Source: Myxococcales bacterium
GTDB taxonomy: Bacteria > Myxococcota_A > Polyangia > Fen-1088
Reading direction: 5' to 3'
Assembly: GCA_003158735.1 (NCBI GenBank)
Contig: PMLB01000194.1
Span: 47,054-87,669, forward strand
Length of the DNA stretch: 40,616 nt
The position numbers and the translations under genes are program-made. Below are positions 19,307-27,469 of the stretch, one piece after another. Position 1 is the first letter of the stretch, and each line of letters begins with the position of its first letter. The notes beneath the pieces were generated by a model. The model was not told the DNA's origin. It saw only the letters and a program-made list of their open reading frames with translations, and searched no databases.

Positions 19307-19617
19307 CACGTGGCGTCCTCGGTGACGTTGAAGTACTTCTTGCTCGTGCGCGGCTCGGCCATCATGGATGCCACGGTATCGCGCCATTTCCGATAGTGAG
19401 CGGTCTCCTTGTGCGCAGCCGCACCCTCGGGTCCGTGGTACGCCTCAATCAAGACGAAACGCGTGGGATCGTCGAGATCCTGCACGACATCGAAGCGCGC
19501 CACGCCCGGCTCCTTGACGCTCTCGCTGGCATTGGTCAGCGTGGCCGCGCGAAAGGTCTCGACCAGGTGAGGCTGGACGTGGACAGAAACCAGTACGATG
19601 TGAAGTGTGTGGGCCAT
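19303..19617 (-). CDS. LsrG-like antibiotic-biosynthesis-monooxygenase (ABM) domain protein
   Basis: The 104-residue protein is a single ABM ferredoxin-like domain. The block [19 protein letters not shown] followed by [19 protein letters not shown] and a Met-x-x-Pro-Arg end closely parallels LsrG-type autoinducer-2 phosphate isomerases and quinol monooxygenases. Length is normal. It would act as a cytoplasmic dimer. The family resemblance does not show that AI-2 is the substrate, and no lsr transport or kinase genes are in the window. Its stop overlaps the start of the iron-type dehydrogenase gene by 4 bp. No strong ribosome site precedes the ATG. Confidence 0.82.
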   Translation of the reverse strand: MAHTLHIVLVSVHVQPHLVETFRAATLTNASESVKEPGVARFDVVQDLDDPTRFVLIEAYHGPEGAAAHKETAHYRKWRDTVASMMAEPRTSKKYFNVTEDATW

Positions 19618-19730
19618 GGCCGGAGAATGGTGCTCTGCCGCGAAACCCGATGGACTGGGATGGCATCATAATCTATATCGCGGCCGGACTGAACCAGTTG
19701 GCCTTTTCCGACAAATAGGTGATATTGCCT

Positions 19731-20021
19731 GTGACCGAAACCACAGATGGGGTAGCCTTAGAAGCAATGGAATCTCAATCGTGGCCCACTTCAGCCTTGG
19801 CCGTCGAAGACTTCGACGAAGCCATATCTGGCTTTCGTCTGGTCGAGGTCAAGGTTTTTAGCGCCACCAAGCGCAAGGACCGAGACCGCCTGGACGAGGT
19901 GGCCACCGCCTGGTTGCAGGAGCATCAGAGCTTCGACCGTCTTACCGCCCGGGTGACGCTGTCATCGGATCTGGAGTACCACTGCCTGTCCATCACTTTC
20001 ATGGGCTGGCAGCGGATCTAG
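19731..20021 (+). CDS. Small protein of unknown function
   Basis: A GTG at 19731 with AGGTG upstream gives 96 residues; a GTG at 19719 is an alternative. I do not recognise a family. The product is soluble and mixed alpha/beta in appearance, with a charged centre (VKVFSATKRKDRDRLDEVATAW) and a short beta-like end (LEYHCLSITFMGWQRI). It has no signal peptide or membrane segment. It is divergent from the monooxygenase gene and is followed by a compact hairpin and a long GC-rich intergenic block. Codon use is consistent with a real gene. Confidence 0.55.
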   Translation: MTETTDGVALEAMESQSWPTSALAVEDFDEAISGFRLVEVKVFSATKRKDRDRLDEVATAWLQEHQSFDRLTARVTLSSDLEYHCLSITFMGWQRI

Positions 20022-20044
20022 CTAGAGCTTGTCGAGAAATTGCC

Positions 20045-20064
20045 GGCCGCCCGAAGGGACGGCC
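20045..20064 (+). terminator. Compact GNRA-like hairpin 24 nt after the small gene
   Basis: GGCCG-CCC-GAA-GGG-A-CGGCC folds into an 8-bp stem with a 3-nt loop and one bulged A. It lies directly after the small gene and could end its transcript, but there is no T-run. Confidence 0.35.
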
Positions 20065-20434
20065 CGCGGGTCGCGTGGGCAAGGGCGTGAGGGTGAGCGA
20101 GTTCGTGTGAGGTGCGTGGGCGGCGGAAGGCGTGCCGCGTGCCGCGCGCCCCACAAGGGGGCTTCGGGACGGACAGCCCACCCCACCCGCCCCGCGCTTC
20201 GCGCGCCCATCGCGCGAGTCGCCCACGCAAGCCGCTTTCCGCTGGTCGCTCACGCTACCGCGACCGCTCACGCCCGCGCGGGCCGCTCTGCGCGTGGAGG
20301 CGCCAGTCGGCCCTCCTTGCCAGCAGCCCGGCGAAGGCGCGGCAAAGCGCGGGACTTGCTCTTGCCGACAAGGCAAGGCAGGGTAGCGGCTTTCCCACCC
20401 CGTACGGAAGGAAGCCGCTGTCTTGCAATCATTG
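20065..20434 (+). other. GC-rich intergenic block with long-range inverted repeats
   Basis: About 370 bases carry no convincing gene; the overlapping ORFs are Arg/Pro/Ala-rich shadows. The first third is G-rich with gcgtgggc (20073 and 20114) and gcgtgag (20085). The middle is C-rich with the complements gcccacgc (20221) and gctcacgc (20248 and 20266). These arms could pair into a large structure of about 200 nt. A further hairpin abuts the dedA start. The block may be a long structured leader or an independent RNA; it matches no RNA family I know. Confidence 0.4.
20385..20419 (+). promoter_or_regulatory. Hairpin in the presumed leader of the DedA gene
   Basis: agcggctt (20385-20392) pairs perfectly with aagccgct (20412-20419), extended inward by tcc/gga. 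The only purine-rich ribosome-site candidate, GGAAGGAAG, lies in the 3' arm, so folding could hide it. The DedA ATG is 15 nt further on. A regulatory effect is inferred. Confidence 0.35.
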
Positions 20435-21085
20435 ATGGACCTGTTTCACAAGATCTACAACGTCCAGGGCATCATCCAATGGGGCGGCATGGCCGCTCTG
20501 GTGGCGGTGATCTTCTCCGAAACGGGGCTTCTGGTCGGTTTCTTTCTGCCAGGCGACTCGCTGCTGGTCACCGCAGGCATCTTCTGCACCTCGGCCAACC
20601 CCACCGGCAAGCCGCTGCTCGACATCGTGTGGCTGAACCTAGCGGTTTGCATCGCAGCCGTGGCGGGCGACCAGGTGGGCTTCTACATTGGCCGCAAGAC
20701 CGGGCCCAAGATCTTCAAGCGCGAGAGCTCGCTTCTCTTCAACAAGAAGCACCTCATCCGCACCCACGAGTTCTACGAGCGCCACGGCGGCAAGACCATC
20801 ATCCTGGCGCGCTTCATACCCATCATCCGCACCTTTGCCCCGGTGGTGGCGGGCGTGGGCAGCATGAACTACCGCCGCTTCGTCAGCTACAACGTCTTCG
20901 GCGGTATCGGCTGGGTGCTGAGCATGACCCTCATCGGCTACGGTCTGGCGACCACCTGGCCCGGGGTGACCAAACACATCGAGAAGCTGATCATCCTGAT
21001 CATCTTCCTTTCGCTCCTGCCTGGTATCATCGCCTACGCCAAGAACTACCTGGCCAACCGAAAAAATGCCAAGAACGCCGCCTGA
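20435..21085 (+). CDS. DedA family (SNARE-associated/VTT) membrane protein
   Basis: The ATG at 20435 gives 216 residues; a TTG at 20423 is the ORF-track alternative. It is a standard DedA protein: FSETGLLVGFFLPGDSLLV near the N-terminus, AAVAGDQVGFYIGRKTGPKIF, and FYERHGGKTIILARFIPIIRTFAPVVAGVGSM, which holds the conserved Arg residues of the re-entrant helix. About five membrane segments can be seen. Some DedA proteins act as undecaprenyl-phosphate or phosphatidylethanolamine flippases and support envelope integrity. The 3' end overlaps the next gene by 20 bp, so they are co-transcribed. Confidence 0.92.
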   Translation: MDLFHKIYNVQGIIQWGGMAALVAVIFSETGLLVGFFLPGDSLLVTAGIFCTSANPTGKPLLDIVWLNLAVCIAAVAGDQVGFYIGRKTGPKIFKRESSLLFNKKHLIRTHEFYERHGGKTIILARFIPIIRTFAPVVAGVGSMNYRRFVSYNVFGGIGWVLSMTLIGYGLATTWPGVTKHIEKLIILIIFLSLLPGIIAYAKNYLANRKNAKNAA

Positions 21086-21578
21086 AAAAAAGACCGCTGC
21101 ACACAAGACCCAGCCGGCGCCAGCCGCGCCACGGCTGGCCCGAGTGCCACCACCGCCGCGGGTCGCGTTCCCCAAGAAGAACCAGCCGCCCACACCAGCG
21201 GCCTTCACGGCTCGGCTGCCATTGGCCCTGGGCAGGCGCTTCGAGGCGGCGCGCACTTTTCTCCTCAAGCAGAAAGAAGTCGTCGAGGACGTCTGCTTCT
21301 ACGGTCCCTCGACCGGATGGGCCTTGCGCTACCTAGTCGGCGGCAAGCCTCTGTGTGCCCTGCTCCTGCACAGCGATCTCCCGGTGGCCATCGTGTCCCT
21401 GGAAGCTGCAGCCAGCGCGGCGGTGGATTGGCAGGCCCTGTCGCCGGTTGGCCAACGCGCCCAGAAGGCGGCCCACGGCAGCCCCTCGCAGCTGTGGCTC
21501 GACATTCCGCTGGCTGGCACGGGCGCCGCGGACTTCAAGATGATCGTTCGTGCCAAGCTGGCAACCATGGCGACTTGA
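21066..21578 (+). CDS. DUF3788-like small protein
   Basis: The 170-residue protein begins inside the end of the DedA gene. The first 50 residues are Pro/Ala/Lys-rich and probably unstructured. The remainder (LGRRFEAARTFLLKQKEVVEDVCFYGP onward) has GWALRYLVGGKPLCALLLHSD and a closing LWLDIPLAGTGAADFKMIVRAKL. This recalls DUF3788 proteins in order and length. The family has no known function. No signal peptide or membrane segment is seen. It ends 43 bp before ccmF and could belong to either transcript. Confidence 0.6.
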   Translation: MPRTPPEKKTAAHKTQPAPAAPRLARVPPPPRVAFPKKNQPPTPAAFTARLPLALGRRFEAARTFLLKQKEVVEDVCFYGPSTGWALRYLVGGKPLCALLLHSDLPVAIVSLEAAASAAVDWQALSPVGQRAQKAAHGSPSQLWLDIPLAGTGAADFKMIVRAKLATMAT

Positions 21579-21621
21579 GTAACCCGGCCGGCAGCGGTGG
21601 CATCTGAAGGGAACAGGTCGA

Positions 21622-23856
21622 ATGGCTGACTTCGGCGCCATTTGTGTCCTCATCGCTTTGGTGCTGGCGACCTACGCCGGCGCGGCATCGCTGCTGGGCG
21701 CCCGGCGCGGGAGTGCGCGTCTGCTCGAATCCGGGCGGGCCGCGGTGTATGCCTTGACCGCCGTGCTCGGGCTGGCCAGCGTGGCCATGGTGCAGGCCTT
21801 CGTGTCGGGCGATTACAGCATCAAGTACGTCCAGCACTACTCCGATGCGCAAGCCCCGCTGGCCTACAAGATCTCGGCGTACTGGGGCGGGCTGGACGGA
21901 TCCATGCTGTTCTGGGTGGCCCTGCTGGCCGTGTTCGCGACCCTCGCGGTCCACGCCAACCGGCACCGCCAGCGAGAAATCCTGCCCTACGCCATCGCGG
22001 TGATGGCCGCGGTCGCGGACTTCTTCCTCTACCTCATCATCTTCGAGAAGAACCCCTTCGACACCTTCCTGGTGGAGATTCCAGCCTCGGGCCAGGGGCT
22101 GAATCCGCTCTTGCAGAATCCGTACATGGTGACCCACCCGCCCGCGCTCTACGGCGGATTCGTGGGTCTGACCATCCCCTACGCCTTTGCCATGGCGGCG
22201 CTGATATCGGGCCAGCTAGACGACGCCTGGCTGGCATCGATTCGCCGCTGGGCTCTCGCCTCGTGGTTTCTGCTCACCCTCGGCCTGGTGCTCGGCATGA
22301 TCTGGGCCTACGAGGTGCTGGGCTGGGGCGGGTTCTGGGCATGGGATCCGGTGGAGAATGCCGGGCTGCTACCCTGGTTGACCGCGACGGCGATGCTGCA
22401 CTCCATGAAGGTGCAAGAGCGGCGGGGACTGCTGCGCCGCTGGACCTTCGTACTGGTCATCCTGACTTTCTTCCTCACCATCTTTGGCACCTTCATGACC
22501 CGTTCGGGCATCGTGCAATCGGTCCACGCCTTTGGCAAGGACACGCGGCTGGCGTGGATCTTCACCATCTTCATGGGCCTGGTGCTGCTGGTCAGTTTCG
22601 GGTTCTTCTTCGCGCGCCTGTCAGTCTTGCGGGCGTCACGGGCGCTGGATTCCTGGCTCTCGCGTGAAGCGGCGACGGTGGCAACCAACTGGCTGTTCGT
22701 GCTGGCGGCGTTGGTGCTGATGTTCGCCACCATGTTCCCCACCTTGACCGAAGCCATCGGCCGCGAGCGCATCAGCGTGGGTGCTCCCTTCTTCAACCGC
22801 TGGATGGTGCCCATCGGAATTGCGTTGCTGCTGCTCACCGGGCTCTGCTCGATCCTGGCATGGCGCCGGACCGCACCGCCGGAGCTGCGTCGGCGACTGA
22901 TCGCGCCAGTGGTCGCGGGAATCGTGGTCGCTGGCGTGTGCGTCGCCGGCGGTTTGGGCTCGTCCAAGGGTGCGCTGCTCTGCCTTGGCTTGTCGGGCTT
23001 CATCGCCGCAGCGGTGATCCAGGAGATCGCCCGGGGCGTGGTCGGCCGCAAACGCAGTACCGGCCAGGGCGCACTGGCAGCGCTCGGCGCGCTCATCTTC
23101 CGCGTCCGCCGCCCCTACGCCGGCTATCTGGTCCATCTCGGCATGGCCCTCATGTTCGTGGGATTCGCTGGCCAGGCCTTTCAGCGCGAGGAGGCGGTGG
23201 TCCTGTCAGTGGGCCAGACGCGCGCTTTTGGCAAGTACGGCATCCGATTTGACGGATTCTCCCAGACCGAAGACCTTCAGAAACAGATGGTCACCGCCGA
23301 GCTCACCGTTCTCATCGACGGCAAGCCCGCGGGCCAGCTTCTGCCCGCGCGCTGGGTGTACCACAAGCGGCCCGACGAGCCGGCCACCCAGGTCGCCATC
23401 TTGCGCGGCCTGGTCGAGGATCTCTACGTCACCATGGGCAAACACGACCTCGACCAGGGCACGGCTGCTCTCAAGCTGGTCAGCAACCCGCTGGTCGACT
23501 GGATGTGGCTAGGCTTTCTGCTCATGGCCGCAGCCACTACTCTCGTGCTCCTTCCCGGCGGCCGATGGGCGAGCGCCGTGCCGCACACGCGCCTTTCGTT
23601 CAGTGGCGTAACCATCACGCTTCTGGGTGCGGCCGCAGCTTTGGTCTTCGGCGTCGTGGTCGCGCGCCTGCCCTGGGGCGCGCCGCTGGCGATACTCAGT
23701 GTGGGCGGACTCATTCTTGGCCTGACCGCGCTGGCCTGGTACCGCGTGCTGGATCCGCTGCTGCGGCAGGAAACCACCACCAGCACAGAACGCCGCGCCT
23801 TCATCGAAGAAGAACTACAGGCGCGGCTTCAGTCCGCCGCGGAGACGACAGAATGA
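21622..23856 (+). CDS. ccmF: Cytochrome c haem lyase subunit CcmF
   Basis: The 744-residue polytopic protein is CcmF of the System I cytochrome c maturation pathway. The haem-handling WWD motif is clear: WGGFWAWDPVENAGLLPWL at about residues 235-255. It is preceded by WGGLDGSMLFWVALLAVF and a histidine-bearing THPPALYGGF. A large periplasmic segment near the C-terminus (QKQMVTAELTVLIDGKPAG) and a last membrane pair complete the usual layout. It would attach haem to CXXCH motifs in the periplasm with CcmE and CcmH. The next gene starts in an ATGA overlap. Length is slightly above the enterobacterial form but normal for this group. Confidence 0.95.
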   Translation: MADFGAICVLIALVLATYAGAASLLGARRGSARLLESGRAAVYALTAVLGLASVAMVQAFVSGDYSIKYVQHYSDAQAPLAYKISAYWGGLDGSMLFWVALLAVFATLAVHANRHRQREILPYAIAVMAAVADFFLYLIIFEKNPFDTFLVEIPASGQGLNPLLQNPYMVTHPPALYGGFVGLTIPYAFAMAALISGQLDDAWLASIRRWALASWFLLTLGLVLGMIWAYEVLGWGGFWAWDPVENAGLLPWLTATAMLHSMKVQERRGLLRRWTFVLVILTFFLTIFGTFMTRSGIVQSVHAFGKDTRLAWIFTIFMGLVLLVSFGFFFARLSVLRASRALDSWLSREAATVATNWLFVLAALVLMFATMFPTLTEAIGRERISVGAPFFNRWMVPIGIALLLLTGLCSILAWRRTAPPELRRRLIAPVVAGIVVAGVCVAGGLGSSKGALLCLGLSGFIAAAVIQEIARGVVGRKRSTGQGALAALGALIFRVRRPYAGYLVHLGMALMFVGFAGQAFQREEAVVLSVGQTRAFGKYGIRFDGFSQTEDLQKQMVTAELTVLIDGKPAGQLLPARWVYHKRPDEPATQVAILRGLVEDLYVTMGKHDLDQGTAALKLVSNPLVDWMWLGFLLMAAATTLVLLPGGRWASAVPHTRLSFSGVTITLLGAAAALVFGVVVARLPWGAPLAILSVGGLILGLTALAWYRVLDPLLRQETTTSTERRAFIEEELQARLQSAAETTE

Positions 23857-25142
23857 AGAAGTGGTCGCTGGCGGCTCTCCTGCTTCTTGCCGGGACCGCC
23901 CTTGCGCAACCGCCGGCGCAAGAGGGCGATGCTCAGGCCATGGCAGCGCGTCCTCTGATGGTGGGTGACTTGCCGGTGGGCACCGTGACCGTGCGGGTGG
24001 GTCGCGGCTCGCTGTCCAACGCGGCCGTCGGGGTCGATGTCGTGGCCTCAGTGACAGCTCCGGCTGGCAAGGCCACTGTGCGAACCGAGAAGACCAAGGC
24101 GGATGGTCGCGCAACCTTCGCCGATCTCCCTGTGGGCGCCGAGTTTCAAGCCCAAGCCCTGGTCGACGGCCAGCGGCTGCAAACCGCGTCGTTCGCCATC
24201 CCGGCCGAGGGAGGCGCGCGTCTTATGCTGCTCTCCCAACAGGACCAAGAGGCCGGCGAAGACCAAGCGGCACCCACGCCCGCGAATCCGCATGCAGGGG
24301 CGCACAGTCATGGCGGCAACCCGACCGGGAGTGCCGGCGACGCTGGCGAAGGCACCAGCGATCCGTCGGTCGTGCGTGTGTCCAGCTCGTCCAAGCTGCT
24401 GATTGATCTGCGTGAAGATGCCTTGGCCGTCATGGAAAACCTGGTGCTGGAGAACACATCCGATCGGAGCTTCCGCTCTGACCATGGAGGCATCGCCATT
24501 CCACTCCCAGCAGGGGCCCACGAGGTGGAAGCCATCGAAGGCGGCGCGCGAATGCAACTGGAGCAAGGTTCGACCCTGTTCTTGCGGGAAGCGATTCCAC
24601 CCGCAAGTTCGCACACGCCGCCGGTGCAGGCACGCTTCGGCTTCTTTGTTTCCACCGCCGGCGAAAGCAGCGTCATACTCCGCCAGCCCATGCCCCTGGG
24701 AATCGAAACCCCGGTGGTCATGGTGCCGGAAAGTGTTCACCTGACGCTGGCGGCGCCGGGCCTGCAAGCCATGGCTTCCCAGACCGACGATCGAGGGGCG
24801 CGAATCCAGGTCTTCCAACTCGCCAGCGTGCCTCGCAACGGCGTTCTCAGCATCACGGTGTCGGGCCTGCCCACGCGCGGTGCTCTGGGCAAGACCATCG
24901 CGGCAGTACTGGTGGCGGCTCTGGTGTTCGCGGTAGTCTTGGGCTGGCGCCGCCCCCGGGCCGACAAACGGCCAGAGAAATCCCGCGACCGACGTGATGG
25001 ACTCTTTGCTGAGCTGGTCGAAGTGGAGCGCGCGCGGCGGGCCGCTGGAGCCGGCGATGCGCCGCTCACCCAGCGACGGGCCGAGCTGGTGGCGGCGATC
25101 GAGGCGGCTGACAACGCAAGCCCTGCCGACAAGCCTGCGTGA
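23853..25142 (+). CDS. Secreted/anchored beta-sandwich protein inserted in the ccm operon
   Basis: The ATG at 23853 overlaps the ccmF stop (ATGA), giving 429 residues. A clean signal peptide (MKKWSLAALLLLAGTALA/QPP) leads to a carboxypeptidase-regulatory-like domain (about 45-130), then a His/Gly linker (ANPHAGAHSHGG). A second beta-rich domain follows (about 175-340). One membrane helix near residue 350 (TIAAVLVAALVFAVVLGW) precedes a charged cytoplasmic tail. That tail, GLFAELVEVERARRAAG, resembles the short helical tails of CcmH/CcmI-like maturation proteins. Its place between ccmF and ccmA suggests a haem-delivery or apocytochrome-handling role, but no CXXC or haem-binding motif stands out except the histidines of the linker. 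Confidence 0.75.
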   Translation: MKKWSLAALLLLAGTALAQPPAQEGDAQAMAARPLMVGDLPVGTVTVRVGRGSLSNAAVGVDVVASVTAPAGKATVRTEKTKADGRATFADLPVGAEFQAQALVDGQRLQTASFAIPAEGGARLMLLSQQDQEAGEDQAAPTPANPHAGAHSHGGNPTGSAGDAGEGTSDPSVVRVSSSSKLLIDLREDALAVMENLVLENTSDRSFRSDHGGIAIPLPAGAHEVEAIEGGARMQLEQGSTLFLREAIPPASSHTPPVQARFGFFVSTAGESSVILRQPMPLGIETPVVMVPESVHLTLAAPGLQAMASQTDDRGARIQVFQLASVPRNGVLSITVSGLPTRGALGKTIAAVLVAALVFAVVLGWRRPRADKRPEKSRDRRDGLFAELVEVERARRAAGAGDAPLTQRRAELVAAIEAADNASPADKPA

Positions 25143-25146
25143 ACCC

Positions 25147-25863
25147 ATGAGCGAGCGTGCGTTGCGCCTGATGAATGTCGGCAAGACCTTCGGTCGGCAA
25201 CGGGCACTGGCTGACGTGTCGCTGGCGTTCCTCCCTGGTGAGGTGGCGGCGGTTCTGGGCCCCAACGGCGCCGGCAAGTCCACCCTGCTCAGCCTGCTGG
25301 CGACGCTGTCGCAACCGTCGCAGGGCCGCATCACGCTGGGCGATGAACAACTGTCGCGCCGCAGCCCCTTGCGCGCCAGCATCGGGTACGTGGGTCACGA
25401 GCCGGGCGTGTACGGAGATCTCTCGGCCCGGCACAACTTGCGTCTGTTTGCCTCGCTCTACGGAATCGCAAACGCCGAGCGCCGCATCGACGAGATGTTG
25501 GCCCGCGTGGGCCTGGATGGCGGCCGGCGCGAAGCCGCGGCACGAACCTTCTCGCGCGGGATGCTGCAGCGGCTGGCCCTGGCGCGCGCCCTGCTGCACG
25601 AGCCGGAAATCCTGCTCTTCGACGAGCCCGGCTCCGCTCTCGACCCTGCCGGCGCGGCCTGGCTGGCGAGCGAGTTGCGGCGTGAGCGCGAGGCTGGCCG
25701 GCTGGTGATGCTGGTGACCCATGATCTCGCAGCCGCCGCTTCCGTGGCCACGCATGTGGTGGTCCTGCGCCGTGGCCGCGTGGCACGCGACGAGACGTGC
25801 GCGGGTTTCTCTGCCGACGAGGTTCGCGCGATCTATGAGGAGGCAACCGGTGGCAAGACCTAG
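25147..25863 (+). CDS. ccmA: Haem exporter ATP-binding protein CcmA
   Basis: The ATG at 25147 gives 238 residues, 4 bp after the preceding stop. It is an ABC ATPase with Walker A GPNGAGKST, signature FSRGMLQRLALARAL, Walker B ILLFDEP and a His switch in VTHDLAAA. Its position before ccmB and ccmC identifies it as CcmA, the ATPase of the CcmABCD complex that frees holo-CcmE from the inner membrane. The signature departs from LSGGQ, as is common in this subgroup. Its end overlaps ccmB by 14 bp. Confidence 0.92.
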   Translation: MSERALRLMNVGKTFGRQRALADVSLAFLPGEVAAVLGPNGAGKSTLLSLLATLSQPSQGRITLGDEQLSRRSPLRASIGYVGHEPGVYGDLSARHNLRLFASLYGIANAERRIDEMLARVGLDGGRREAAARTFSRGMLQRLALARALLHEPEILLFDEPGSALDPAGAAWLASELRREREAGRLVMLVTHDLAAAASVATHVVVLRRGRVARDETCAGFSADEVRAIYEEATGGKT

Positions 25864-26551
25864 TTGGGTCTCTCAGGCCGCGCGCATCGCGTGGAAGGAT
25901 CTACACATCGAGGGACGCAGCCGCGAGGTGGTCTACACCATGGGCTTCATGGCCGCGCTGGTGGTGTTGGTGTTCTCTTTTGCCTTCATTTCAGGGCAAG
26001 AAGTCACGGTTGGGCCCGACGCGATCGCCGGCATCCTGTGGGTGGCGGTGTTGTTCTCGGGCACCGTGGCCTTGTCGCGCACCTTCGACCGCGAACGCGA
26101 GAACGAGGCCATCCGTTCGCTTCTGCTATCCCCGGTCCCGCGCTCGGCCATCTATGCGGGCAAGCTGGCGGCCACCGCGGCCATCATGTTGTTGGTGGAA
26201 TTGCTGCTGCTGCCTTTGCTCGCGGCGCTATTTTCGGCTGCTATCTGGCCGCACGCGCTTTGGCTGGGCCTGCTGCTTCTGTTGGGAACCGTCGGCTTCG
26301 CCTCGGTGGGCGTGATCTTTTCGGCCGCGCTCCTGCGCTCCCGCAGCCGCGACGCCCTTCTGGGTGCCCTGCTTTTCCCCATCGTGATCCCGGTGCTGCT
26401 GGCAGCCAGCCGCGCGACAGCCACCCTGCTCGACCCCACGGTCCCGGATCTCGATCCGGCGTTCTTCTGGACGCGTTTTCTGGCTGCCCTGGACGTAGTT
26501 TTCGTCGTGGTCGGGCTGTGGTCCTTCGAACCCGTCGTCATGGGAGAGTGA
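25850..26551 (+). CDS. ccmB: Haem exporter permease CcmB
   Basis: The real start is the GTG at 25850, inside the end of ccmA, with GAGGAGG 6 nt upstream. The ORF track begins 129 bp too early. The 233-residue protein has six hydrophobic segments and CcmB hallmarks: AWKDLHIEGRSREVVYTM, then FDRERENEAIRSLLLSPVPRSAIYAGK in the cytoplasmic loop, and LLFPIVIPVLLAA later. It forms the membrane partner of CcmA. It is followed 3 bp later by ccmC. Confidence 0.93.
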   Translation: MARPSWVSQAARIAWKDLHIEGRSREVVYTMGFMAALVVLVFSFAFISGQEVTVGPDAIAGILWVAVLFSGTVALSRTFDRERENEAIRSLLLSPVPRSAIYAGKLAATAAIMLLVELLLLPLLAALFSAAIWPHALWLGLLLLLGTVGFASVGVIFSAALLRSRSRDALLGALLFPIVIPVLLAASRATATLLDPTVPDLDPAFFWTRFLAALDVVFVVVGLWSFEPVVMGE

Positions 26552-26554
26552 GCT

Positions 26555-27259
26555 ATGCTTTCGAGTATGCCCTCGGCCCGAAAGTCCAACACCGCCTTCG
26601 TCGTCGGCCTATTGCTGGTTCTCCACGGGTTTTTTGTCGTGACCCTGCTGGTCGCGAACGCGCCGCAGGAGAAAACCATGGGCATCGTGCAGAAGATCTT
26701 CTACTTTCACGTGCCTTGCGCCTGGCTGCTCATGCTGTCCACCTTCGTGTGCGCGGCTGGCAGTCTGGCCTACCTGTTTCGCGGATCAGAACGCGGTGAT
26801 CGTCTAGCCCTGTGCAGTGCCGAGTTGGGTGTGCTGTTTGGTCTGTGTGTGCTGGTGACCGGGCCGCTGTGGGCGCGAGCCGCGTGGGGCGTGTTCTGGA
26901 CCTGGGACGTGCGCCTCACCTCTTCGCTGCTGCTCTGGCTGATGCTGGTCGCCTATGGCCTGGCACGCCGCTATGGCGGCGCTGGTGGCCGTCGGCTGGC
27001 GGCGGCCATGGCTCTCTTCGCGGCGACCGACGTGCCCCTGGTCTACCTCAGCGTCAACGTGTGGCGCACCCTGCACCCGACGACCAGGGTGGTTTCCTCG
27101 TTGGCCCCGGGGATGCGGTTGCCCTTCTTCCTGTCGCTGGCCATTTTCAGCGGCCTGTGGGGCGTGCTGTTGACCTTGCGTATGCGCGTCGAGCGCGCCC
27201 AGTCGCGCCTGCTGGAGTTGACCATCGCCATCGAGGATGCGGAGGAGAAGTCACCATGA
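26555..27259 (+). CDS. ccmC: Haem-handling protein CcmC
   Basis: This 234-residue inner-membrane protein carries the WWD motif WGVFWTWDVRLTSSLLLW and the two flanking histidines in IFYFHVPCAW and TLHPTTR, which ligate haem before it is handed to CcmE. Six membrane segments are visible. The start ATG at 26555 follows GGGAGAG. The end overlaps ccmD by 4 bp (ATGA). CcmE is expected as its partner but is not encoded in this window. Confidence 0.95.
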   Translation: MLSSMPSARKSNTAFVVGLLLVLHGFFVVTLLVANAPQEKTMGIVQKIFYFHVPCAWLLMLSTFVCAAGSLAYLFRGSERGDRLALCSAELGVLFGLCVLVTGPLWARAAWGVFWTWDVRLTSSLLLWLMLVAYGLARRYGGAGGRRLAAAMALFAATDVPLVYLSVNVWRTLHPTTRVVSSLAPGMRLPFFLSLAIFSGLWGVLLTLRMRVERAQSRLLELTIAIEDAEEKSP

Positions 27260-27390
27260 CCTACGTTGCCCTGGCCTACGGTTTCATCTGGGGTGCCGTG
27301 CTTACCTACGTCCTTCTGGTCGGGCGGCGCGTGGCACGAATCGATGCTGAGATCGAAGACCTGCGCCAGCGAGTAAAACCCGGGGCGTAG
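27256..27390 (+). CDS. ccmD: CcmD-like small membrane protein
   Basis: A 44-residue protein starts in the ATGA overlap with ccmC. It has one membrane helix (VALAYGFIWGAVLTYVLLVG) and a charged C-terminal helix (RRVARIDAEIEDLRQRV), the CcmD layout. CcmD tethers CcmE to the CcmABC complex. Placement directly after ccmC supports the call. The ORF track merges it into a longer shadow ORF. Confidence 0.88.
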   Translation: MTYVALAYGFIWGAVLTYVLLVGRRVARIDAEIEDLRQRVKPGA

Positions 27391-27469
27391 ATCTTCTTTC
27401 TGGGCCGCGCGTTCAAAGGCCTAGGTCCCCCGGTCGAGCCGCCACCAGCCCGGGGGCAGGAGGCCCGCC
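27389..27469 (+). promoter_or_regulatory. Upstream element copy A (shared with the VIT/VWA gene)
   Basis: AGATC, 11 nt, CCGCGCGTTC, then AGG-CCTA and a C-run, ending in CGGGGGCAGGAGG 6 nt before ATGCG. The same arrangement, with identical 11-nt spacing, precedes the gene at 28785. It probably holds a promoter and the ribosome site. The promoter class is not recognised. Confidence 0.55.

Noticed and set aside
19303-19617. Naming the small monooxygenase lsrG and claiming autoinducer-2 turnover
   Set aside because: Only the domain family can be supported. No lsr transporter, kinase or aldolase is present in the window.
20029-21336. 435-residue plus-strand ORF across the GC-rich block and dedA
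   Set aside because: Its product is Arg/His/Pro-rich throughout, including where it overlaps the clear DedA frame, so it is a high-GC artefact.
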